A stretch of 28,492 nucleotides of DNA. Source: Hylemonella sp. UBA2468 (GTDB lineage: Bacteria; Pseudomonadota; Gammaproteobacteria; Burkholderiales; Burkholderiaceae_C). The notes under the pieces are model-generated. The model was not told the DNA's origin, searched no databases, and saw only the letters and a program-made list of their open reading frames with translations. The stretch spans positions 1 to 28,492 of the forward strand of contig DDPM01000147.1 of assembly GCA_002342165.1 (NCBI GenBank), read 5' to 3'. Both the position numbers and the translations under genes were made by a program. Below are positions 1-6,249 of the stretch, one piece after another (positions within the stretch are counted from its first letter, which is position 1; every line of letters begins with the position of its first letter).

Positions 1-66
1 AGTGGCCATGCGGTGGTTGCGCATCCACACATACCAATCAGCCGGATTCAGCACATTGAAATTCAT
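1..66 (-). CDS. livM: Branched-chain-type ABC transporter permease LivM, N-terminal fragment
   Basis: Only the first 22 codons are present; the frame is open to the window edge. The peptide starts MNFNVLNPADWYVW. The assignment rests mainly on position: it begins 19 bases after the LivH stop on the same strand, where the second membrane permease of a high-affinity branched-chain amino acid type (HAAT) transporter normally lies. Together with LivH it would form the membrane channel, and the LivG/LivF ATPases would be expected beyond the edge. Substrate is not readable from this fragment. Confidence 0.6.
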   Translation of the reverse strand, partial: MNFNVLNPADWYVWMRNHRMAT

Positions 67-85
67 TTTTAAATCTGAAAATGGG

Positions 86-970
86 TTAACTCATCAAGCC
101 GGCTTTGCCAAAGAAGCCTTGGGGGCGCCACAACAGCACCAAGGCCATCAGCACAAAAATGGAGAGCTCTGCAAACTCAGGCGCTATCAGTGAGGTCATG
201 GCAAACACCACGCCCACCAACAAACCCGCCAGCACAGCCCCTGGTAAAGAGCCCATGCCCCCGACCACGGTCACCACAAAGGATTCGGCAAGGATGGGAA
301 TGCCCATCTCAGGATTGACTGCACGGGTTGGCGACGCCAGCATGCCTGACAAACCTGCAATGGCAGTTCCAATACCAAACACCAACAACCACACCCGAGA
401 AATATCGATGCCCAAGACTTTACAAATTTCGGGATCTCGAGAGCCGGCGCGAATAATGAGTCCGTAACGCGTTTTTTCGATAAAAAGCCATAAAGCGATA
501 ACGATGAGGGCGGTGGCCAAAATCAAAAAGAGTCGGTACAGAGGAAAGTGACCAAACCCCAGGAACACCGCACCGCGCAGTGACTCTGGTGTACTGGACG
601 GTATACCTTCAATACCAAAGGTAAAGCGCACCACGTCCACCATGACGTAAGACAAACCAAAAGTGAGCAACAGTGGGTAATCAATGCCCCGACCATACAA
701 AGGACGCACCAAGAACTTTTCGCAAACCAAACCAATGGCTCCGGTCATCAAGGGCACCAACAACAGGCTGAACCAAAAATTTCCGGTCAGGCCTAAGGAG
801 TAAACGCCTAAAAATGCGCCCACCATGAAAAAGGCGCCGTGGGCAAAGTTGACCACCGTCAACATCCCGAAAATAAGCGACAGGCCAATGGCCAATAAAG
901 CGTATACAGCCCCAAGGGCAATGCCCGTCATGAGCTGCAACGCAAAAAGTTGCGGTGAAATATCCAACAT
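86..970 (-). CDS. livH: Branched-chain-type ABC transporter inner-membrane permease LivH
   Basis: The 294-residue protein has the length and hydrophobic pattern of LivH permeases (HAAT family): several membrane helices, an early GxxYALLAIGLSLIFG segment (about residues 20-35), and the late conserved stretch around AESFVVTVVGGMGSLPGA (about 228-245) that contacts the ATPase. It would form half of the inner-membrane pore that takes substrate from the periplasmic binding protein encoded just upstream. It lies 42 bases after that gene, across a strong hairpin, and just before livM. LivH-type permeases in this class carry amino acids, amides, urea or aromatic compounds. The neighbouring catabolic genes suggest an aromatic or heteroaromatic substrate here, which is inference. 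Confidence 0.92.
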   Translation of the reverse strand: MLDISPQLFALQLMTGIALGAVYALLAIGLSLIFGMLTVVNFAHGAFFMVGAFLGVYSLGLTGNFWFSLLLVPLMTGAIGLVCEKFLVRPLYGRGIDYPLLLTFGLSYVMVDVVRFTFGIEGIPSSTPESLRGAVFLGFGHFPLYRLFLILATALIVIALWLFIEKTRYGLIIRAGSRDPEICKVLGIDISRVWLLVFGIGTAIAGLSGMLASPTRAVNPEMGIPILAESFVVTVVGGMGSLPGAVLAGLLVGVVFAMTSLIAPEFAELSIFVLMALVLLWRPQGFFGKAGLMS

Positions 971-981
971 GGAAACAAAGT

Positions 982-1002
982 CCCGCCCCTTGAGGGGGCG
1001 GG
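982..1002 (-). promoter_or_regulatory. GC-rich intercistronic hairpin between binding-protein gene and livH
   Basis: CCCGCCCC (982-989) and GGGGCGGG (995-1002) form a perfect 8-bp stem with a 5-base loop. On the leftward transcript it follows the stop of the substrate-binding protein gene and precedes livH by about a dozen bases, without a U-tract. Such hairpins in transporter operons often protect the upstream message or weaken readthrough, giving more binding protein than permease. That role here is inferred. Confidence 0.6.
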
Positions 1003-1012
1003 TTTTAAGAGA

Positions 1013-2260
1013 TCAGGTGGAAACTTTGTGGCCCAGCTCGTCGCAGGTCCTGAGGTTTTTCTCGTCAGCGTTTTCAATGTGAACCACATTGAACACATCG
1101 TTTTTATCTTTCATGCCTTTGGATTTGGACTCGACGATGATGACCGACTGAACCGACTGGTGGTCGCACTTGCGGTAGAACTGATCACCCTTGTACCAGT
1201 TGTAGCGCAATTGACGCAAGGCAATACTGACCTTCATGGACTCGGTGGACTTGGCATCCAACACGGCCTGCAACACACTGCGAACACCTGCATATCCCAA
1301 GGCACCGTAGTCAGAAGGTACTGCACCGCCGTAGGCTTTGCGGAATTTGTCATTGAACGCCTTGGCTGCGGGTACTTTGTCTTCCATGCCCCAGTAGTAG
1401 GAAGTGCCACCCACCACGCCGTCAAACACATCAGCACCTCCGGCGACACGGGCAGTAAACAGCAATACAGGTGAAATGATTTTGGTGGTGGCCTTCAAAC
1501 CAAAGTCCGTGGCCTGCTTGATGGCATTGAGCTGGTCGCGGCCAAAGTTGCACATTACCAACACATCGGGCTTGAGCGATTGAATACGGGGCAGGAAGGC
1601 CGAAAAGTCGGAGGTGCCCAGCGGAAAGCGGATGTCTGCCAACATTTGGGTGCCCATGGCTTGCCCGGCCCTTTGGAAGCCGCGCACCATTTCATGGCCG
1701 TAGGCGTAGTCAGCGGTCAGGTACACCAATTTTTTACCGTACTTGGGAAAGGCATAGCGCGCCACAGCACCCGCTGTTAAATGAGGGTTCAGTGCTTCGT
1801 GAAAGGTGTACATGCTCCAGTCCTTGGCCTCGTTGATGGCATCGGACTGGCTGATGGAATTGAAAATGATTTTGCGGTCGCGACACACCGCATTGATGGA
1901 CAACTGTGTAGCTGCCGAGAGTGAACCCACCACAAAGTCCACTTTGTCTTTTTCAATCAACTCCAAGGTGCGCGTGGCGGCTTCGCCGGGATTGAGCTTG
2001 TCGTCACGCACCAAGAGCTCTGCCTTACGACCGTTGAATCCACCCTTCTCGTTGAACTCTTTCACGGCCACTTCGGCAGCCTTGACTTGGTCTTGAGCTT
2101 CAGCCGAAAAGGCGCCGGTTAAAGGCACTGGGAAGCCGATTTTGATGGGCGTGTTTTGGGCGCGGGCCACTCCCATCCAGGCAGGTGCTACTGCAGCTGC
2201 AGCGCCGCCGAGCACAATGGAGCGGCGTCCGATATGTTTGTTGAATAATTGACTGCTCAT
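1013..2260 (-). CDS. Periplasmic substrate-binding protein of a branched-chain-type ABC transporter
   Basis: This 415-residue type I periplasmic binding protein (Peripla_BP_6/ANF-receptor fold) would capture the substrate for the LivHM permease. The N-terminus has a twin-arginine pair (GRRSIVLGG, residues 11-19), a hydrophobic stretch and a likely cleavage site after ARA (residue 34), so it may use the Tat or Sec route. The mature protein opens with IKIGFPVPLTGAFS, the usual start of this fold. The C-terminal CDHQSVQS segment and a second cysteine (LRTCDEL) recall the subgroup found beside aromatic catabolism genes. An AGGAG ribosome site precedes the ATG. It follows the FAD monooxygenase gene by 46 bases. 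Ligand unknown; an aromatic or heteroaromatic compound is the contextual guess. Confidence 0.9.
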   Translation of the reverse strand: MSSQLFNKHIGRRSIVLGGAAAAVAPAWMGVARAQNTPIKIGFPVPLTGAFSAEAQDQVKAAEVAVKEFNEKGGFNGRKAELLVRDDKLNPGEAATRTLELIEKDKVDFVVGSLSAATQLSINAVCRDRKIIFNSISQSDAINEAKDWSMYTFHEALNPHLTAGAVARYAFPKYGKKLVYLTADYAYGHEMVRGFQRAGQAMGTQMLADIRFPLGTSDFSAFLPRIQSLKPDVLVMCNFGRDQLNAIKQATDFGLKATTKIISPVLLFTARVAGGADVFDGVVGGTSYYWGMEDKVPAAKAFNDKFRKAYGGAVPSDYGALGYAGVRSVLQAVLDAKSTESMKVSIALRQLRYNWYKGDQFYRKCDHQSVQSVIIVESKSKGMKDKNDVFNVVHIENADEKNLRTCDELGHKVST

Positions 2261-2306
2261 AAGAGTCTCCTTGAGTTTTGGTTGGAAGCTAAGTGTGAAT
2301 CAAAGG

Positions 2307-3590
2307 TCATGCCTGGATGGTTCCAGGTTCGAGTTGTAGGGAAATGGTTTGAGGCGCTGGTCTGGCCATAGGCCGAGCCTGCTCCAATTCATCCAGACTC
2401 ATGTCGGATAAATCAATGGCGGTTTGCACCATGACGTCGTAATCGTCTCTGGCCACCGATTGGTTTTGCATGTAGGCACCTAAACGACGCGCACGGTTGA
2501 CCACTGCCTTGCAAGGTCGCAAACGTGCTTGCTCATAGGCCAAGAGAGCTTGGGGCGTTGCACCATGTAGGCTCATGCCATCGGCCAGGGCCATGGCATC
2601 TTCCGCGGCTTTGGTCACACCCATGCCTACATGCGGACGGGCCACAAATGACGCATCCCCCATAAGGGCCACACGGTCGAAGGCTATTTGGTCACTGGCA
2701 CAGTCGTAAATGGGTTGCAGAAAGGGCTGTGCTGTTTTTTCCAATATTTCGGCAAACTGGGGCGCCATTTTGTCGTGCGCGGCGCGGCGCACCGCAGCCA
2801 CATGTTGGTAATGCACTTTATTTGGTGACAAACCATGTGGGTGATGAATACCGTCCGCATCGGTCATGAGCGACTGCAATGTGCCGTCATCTGCGGCAGG
2901 CCGGTACCACACAAAGTTATAGCGACGCTGGCCCTTGGCTACTGAATTTCCTGATCCGGCCACGGGGTAACCTATAAGTTGTTCGCGTTCAGGCAGACCA
3001 AAGCCAAAGGTTTCAAAGACAGTGTCTAAGGTGCGCTTGGACAGTACAGCTTCATCGCAGACGCCACGCCAAGCCACATAGCCCGCGTATTGCACCTGCA
3101 CCTTAGGGGCCAACTGCTGGCGCACCATGGAACGTATGCCGTCTGAAGCCACAAGGACATCGCCATGGAAGTGACGGCCGTCTTCACAGCTCACAGTCAC
3201 ACGGTCTGAGGTTTGTTCCACCTCTTGCACTGTTGCGCCTTGGCAATAGCACTCTGCTGGCAGCACTGACACCAGCAGAGCATAGAGCCGACTCCAAGAG
3301 GTCAACACTTGATTTATGGGAGCATGCTCTGCAATATCGCCCGATGGGCTCAAGACCACCCGTTTGTTGATGGCCACACCCAGCGGCGTTTCGGGGGGAA
3401 TGCCGCATCGCTCCAGAGCTTTCACCAGCAAGCGGTGCGTGACGATGCCAGCCCCCCGCCCATCCAGAGACCCCATGGCCTTCTCAAGCACCGTGACTTG
3501 ATGGCCCGCACGGTGCAGCATGTTGGCGGCCATTAGCCCCCCTAAGGAGCCTCCGGCTACCAGTACATGAGACGACCGCGATATGCCCAT
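2307..3590 (-). CDS. FAD-dependent aromatic monooxygenase, 2,6-dihydroxypyridine 3-monooxygenase-like
   Basis: This class A flavoprotein monooxygenase (about 427 residues) should use NAD(P)H and O2 to hydroxylate a ring in the cytoplasm. The dinucleotide-binding motif GGSLGGLMAANMLHRAG lies near residues 14-30, the DG motif LVASDGIRSMVRQQL around 146-160, and the GD motif MGDASFVARPHVG around 310-322. GYVAWRG and RPHVGMGVTKAAEDA match what I remember of the Arthrobacter nicotine-pathway enzyme 2,6-dihydroxypyridine 3-monooxygenase better than salicylate- or urate-type hydroxylases. I chose the ATG at 3590, which forms a TGATG overlap with the VOC stop; a GTG one codon earlier is possible. Substrate is inferred: a hydroxylated pyridine or similar ring, perhaps the product of the nearby Mo hydroxylase. 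Confidence 0.85.
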   Translation of the reverse strand: MGISRSSHVLVAGGSLGGLMAANMLHRAGHQVTVLEKAMGSLDGRGAGIVTHRLLVKALERCGIPPETPLGVAINKRVVLSPSGDIAEHAPINQVLTSWSRLYALLVSVLPAECYCQGATVQEVEQTSDRVTVSCEDGRHFHGDVLVASDGIRSMVRQQLAPKVQVQYAGYVAWRGVCDEAVLSKRTLDTVFETFGFGLPEREQLIGYPVAGSGNSVAKGQRRYNFVWYRPAADDGTLQSLMTDADGIHHPHGLSPNKVHYQHVAAVRRAAHDKMAPQFAEILEKTAQPFLQPIYDCASDQIAFDRVALMGDASFVARPHVGMGVTKAAEDAMALADGMSLHGATPQALLAYEQARLRPCKAVVNRARRLGAYMQNQSVARDDYDVMVQTAIDLSDMSLDELEQARPMARPAPQTISLQLEPGTIQA

Positions 3591-4060
3591 CACACCAAAG
3601 CCTGATTTTGATTTTTCAAGTCCAAATCCGCCTTTTCCTTAGCGGGGTAATTCAGCTCTATGACCACACCACTGGGGTCATCCAAAAACAATTGATGCAA
3701 TTTGATTTCAGGAACGGTCCGTTGGCGGCACGGGACTTGGAGCGCCTCCAGGTGGCTGAGCATGGCTTCCAAGCCCGTCGCAAACAAGGCAATATGGTCT
3801 ACCGCACCAGAGCCCTTCAAACTGGCCAAGTCTCTGTCGCCCAGATATTGCTTAAGCCCCTCGGGGTCATTGGGGTCAATGCCTATCACGTGAACCATCG
3901 CGTTGAGCCAGTTGTCATGTGGGCCGTTGTAAAGCCAAAGCCCAGGAAAAGGAAAGGGTGGGCGCGGCCCCACGGTGAGCCCTAATACAGTTTCGTAAAA
4001 ACGTTGCGTGGCGTCCATGTCGGTTGTGCGAATGGACAAGTGGTTCAGACTGAGCGTCAT
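3590..4060 (-). CDS. VOC/glyoxalase-fold protein
   Basis: A 156-residue vicinal oxygen chelate protein with two beta-alpha-beta-beta-beta modules. Module one begins LNHLSIRTTDMDATQRFYE; module two begins VDHIALFATGLEAML and ends LFLDDPSGVVIELNYP. Likely metal ligands are His7, His57 or His89, and Glu135. The family includes glyoxalase I, extradiol dioxygenases, epimerases and resistance proteins, so fold alone does not give the reaction. It overlaps tetR by ATGA and the monooxygenase by TGATG, so the three are probably translated together. A role in handling a ring-opening or reactive intermediate of the same pathway is inference. Confidence 0.85.
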   Translation of the reverse strand: MTLSLNHLSIRTTDMDATQRFYETVLGLTVGPRPPFPFPGLWLYNGPHDNWLNAMVHVIGIDPNDPEGLKQYLGDRDLASLKGSGAVDHIALFATGLEAMLSHLEALQVPCRQRTVPEIKLHQLFLDDPSGVVIELNYPAKEKADLDLKNQNQALV

Positions 4061-4788
4061 AGGGGCTCCTGCAATAAATTGGGCATGGCGTGGGTGTTGG
4101 GAGTGGTATTGGGCCAGGAGTTCAGGTAGCCCTGCACGCGATCAGTTACCAACACTTCAAGGTTGTCGTGGTGCATGGCAGATTCCAGGCCATACACAAA
4201 GCGTCTGATACCCATGTAAAAAATGCTCCCGTGTAAACCCAATATGGCCTCGCTTTCACGAACACTGGGTGCAGCGCTGATGTCCAGCCCTTTCCATTGG
4301 CGGGTAACTCGCAAGAGCCTCGGAAACAACTGGGTTTTGAGCAAATCAAAATAACGATCCGTGATGGACCGGTCACTCAGACCTGAATACACAAACACCC
4401 GCACCCATTCACGCTCCAAAATCACACTCGCGTATTGGACGTAAAAACGGACCAATTTTTCAGGCGCTTGGAGCGATTCGTCCTCCAGCAAGGTGTCCCA
4501 TTCTGGCCTCCAACGTCCGGCAAACAAGTCTTCATAAACCCGATCAATCAAGGCTTGCTTGGTGGGAAAGTAGTGGTAGAGCAAAGTGTGGGTGATGCCC
4601 AAGGCTTGCGCCAATTCGCGCAACTGGCCATTAAGTCCATGCTCTGAAAAAAACTCGATGGCCCCTTGCACAATGTAGCGCTCACGGTCTTGCGGGGTCA
4701 TTCGCTTGCGGCCGTGCGTCTTGGCGCGCAAACCAACAGCGTGCGATCTTCGAGACTCAACAGGGTTTTTACGGATGGAAGACAACAT
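4057..4788 (-). CDS. TetR-family transcriptional regulator
   Basis: A 243-residue regulator with an N-terminal TetR DNA-binding domain: RERYIVQGAIEFFSEHG (about 36-51), then the helix-turn-helix up to LGITHTLLYHYFPTKQALI (about 63-81). The C-terminal half is the variable ligand/dimerisation domain. The first 29 residues are basic and lie outside the domain; an internal ATG at 4701 (MTPQDRER) is a credible alternative start. Its stop overlaps the VOC start by ATGA. Sitting at the divergence point between the two catabolic operons, it is the natural candidate to control both and itself, probably responding to the pathway substrate or an intermediate. Whether it represses or activates is not visible. 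Confidence 0.9.
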   Translation of the reverse strand: MLSSIRKNPVESRRSHAVGLRAKTHGRKRMTPQDRERYIVQGAIEFFSEHGLNGQLRELAQALGITHTLLYHYFPTKQALIDRVYEDLFAGRWRPEWDTLLEDESLQAPEKLVRFYVQYASVILEREWVRVFVYSGLSDRSITDRYFDLLKTQLFPRLLRVTRQWKGLDISAAPSVRESEAILGLHGSIFYMGIRRFVYGLESAMHHDNLEVLVTDRVQGYLNSWPNTTPNTHAMPNLLQEPL

Positions 4789-4864
4789 GGTGTTGGTGAA
4801 TAGTTGTTGTCAATTTAACGCTTGGTCAATAAGCCACGAATCAGGACAAACCCCAAGACACGCC
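4789..4864. promoter_or_regulatory. Divergent control region between tetR operon and Mo-hydroxylase operon
   Basis: The 76 bases between the divergent starts must hold at least the rightward promoter and probably operators. A weak rightward candidate is TTGTTG (4804-4809), an 18-base gap, then AATAAG (4828-4833). On the other strand TTGACC and TTGACA elements occur in the same AT-rich stretch, without a convincing -10. TTGTCAA (4807-4813) and TTGGTCAA (4822-4829) are similar direct half-sites and could be operator parts. None is certain. Confidence 0.35.
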
Positions 4865-5752
4865 ATGAAATCACCATCTTTTTCTTATGTGCGCCCCTCT
4901 CAACTCTCTGAGGTGTTGAGCTTGCTGCAAGCCCAGGGCGACCGCGTTCGCTTGCTGGCAGGCGGGCAAACCTTGTTAACCACCTTGAACATGAGGTTGT
5001 CAGAGCCCGAGCTGCTGATGGATCTGCAATCGGTTCCAGACCTCAAGGGCATCACGCTGACGGACCAACATTTGCGAATCGGGGCCATGGTGACCCATGA
5101 TGAGGTGGCTCAGTCTGCCTTGGTGGCCCAACACGCCCCTTTACTGACCGATGCAGCGCCGCATATTGCCCATCAAGCCATTCGCAATTTAGGCACGTTT
5201 GGTGGCTCCATTGCCTATGGCGACCCCGCTGCGGAATGGCCAGCATGCTTGCTCGCACTCAATGGCGTGGTGGTTGCAGTAAGCGCACGCGGTACCCGCC
5301 GCATTGCAGCTGCAGATTTTTTTACGGGCCTCTACAGCACCGCCTTACAGGTTGATGAGCTGATTGTGGCCTGCGAAATTCCAACAGTTAGCGCTCAGTT
5401 ATGGACGTCTTTTCAGGAGTTGGCCCGCCGGCATGGCGATTACGCGGTAGTGGGTTTGGCAGCCGCAGCGCGCGCCCACTCGACTGCTTTGCAAGAAGTT
5501 CGTTTGGCCTGGATTGGTGCCGGAGACCAACCTTTGCGATCCACTGCTACTGAACAAGTGCTTGAAAGCGCGCCCTTGTCAGAGCCACTGATTGCCAAGG
5601 CCATAGCGTGTTTAAAGACCGAACTGGCACCCCGAGCTGACATGACACACAGCATCCCGGCCAAATTGCATTTGTCAGCCGTTTTGCTGCAACGTGCCTT
5701 GAATGGTCTGCTGGCCAGTACATCTATTTCCCAAATGTCGAGGAACCTATGA
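4865..5752 (+). CDS. Molybdenum hydroxylase FAD-binding (medium) subunit
   Basis: The 295-residue protein is the medium subunit of an LMS-type molybdenum hydroxylase (CoxM/NdhM/XdhB-like). It passes electrons from the 2Fe-2S subunit to its FAD. The two FAD-contact motifs are visible: AGGQTLL at residues 32-38 and TFGGS at 111-115 followed by AYGDPAAEWP. The C-terminal FAD_binding_5/CO_deh_flav_C pattern follows. I chose ATG 4865 because the family begins MKxxxFxYxRP and earlier in-frame codons run back into tetR. It overlaps the next gene by ATGA. The subunit order medium-small-large matches many cox-like operons. Confidence 0.93.
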   Translation: MKSPSFSYVRPSQLSEVLSLLQAQGDRVRLLAGGQTLLTTLNMRLSEPELLMDLQSVPDLKGITLTDQHLRIGAMVTHDEVAQSALVAQHAPLLTDAAPHIAHQAIRNLGTFGGSIAYGDPAAEWPACLLALNGVVVAVSARGTRRIAAADFFTGLYSTALQVDELIVACEIPTVSAQLWTSFQELARRHGDYAVVGLAAAARAHSTALQEVRLAWIGAGDQPLRSTATEQVLESAPLSEPLIAKAIACLKTELAPRADMTHSIPAKLHLSAVLLQRALNGLLASTSISQMSRNL

Positions 5753-6249
5753 GCAATGCTTTACACGTTCACATCACCGTCAATGGCCAGCGCCAAGCTC
5801 AGGCTGTTTTACCGCGCACCCACTTGGTCGATTTTTTAAGAGAGGACCTTGGGCTAAAAGGGTCTCATTTGGGTTGTGAGCATGGGGTGTGTGGGGCCTG
5901 CACCGTCAAGCTTGATGGAAAAGTCGTGCGTGGATGCCTGGTTTTGGCGGTTCAAGCGGATGGGCGTGAGGTTCAAACCATTGAGGGCCTTAGTGAAAGC
6001 GGTGAGATTCGCGATTTACAAAACGCTTTTATCCGGCATAACGCCTTGCAGTGTGGATACTGTACGCCTGGCATGCTGATGGCTGCCAGCGAGTTGCTGG
6101 AAACCAACCCCCACGCCGGCCGTGAGGAGGTACGTCAATGGATGTCGGGCAATTACTGCAGATGCACCGGGTATCAGGCCATTGTGGATGCGGTTTGCGA
6201 AGTTCTTGATGCTCGCTTGACAGCTGCTGATAAAGGAGCCTTGGCATGA
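5749..6249 (+). CDS. Molybdenum hydroxylase 2Fe-2S (small) subunit
   Basis: A 166-residue electron-transfer subunit with both iron-sulfur clusters of the family. The N-terminal ferredoxin-type cluster uses GCEHGVCGACTVKLDG (Cys43, Cys48, Cys51) with Cys63 as the fourth ligand. The C-terminal four-helix cluster uses CGYC (Cys102, Cys105) and YCRC (Cys137, Cys139). Length is normal (150-170). It relays electrons from the molybdenum site to FAD. ATGA overlaps on both sides show that the three subunits are one translationally coupled unit. Confidence 0.96.
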   Translation: MSNALHVHITVNGQRQAQAVLPRTHLVDFLREDLGLKGSHLGCEHGVCGACTVKLDGKVVRGCLVLAVQADGREVQTIEGLSESGEIRDLQNAFIRHNALQCGYCTPGMLMAASELLETNPHAGREEVRQWMSGNYCRCTGYQAIVDAVCEVLDARLTAADKGALA

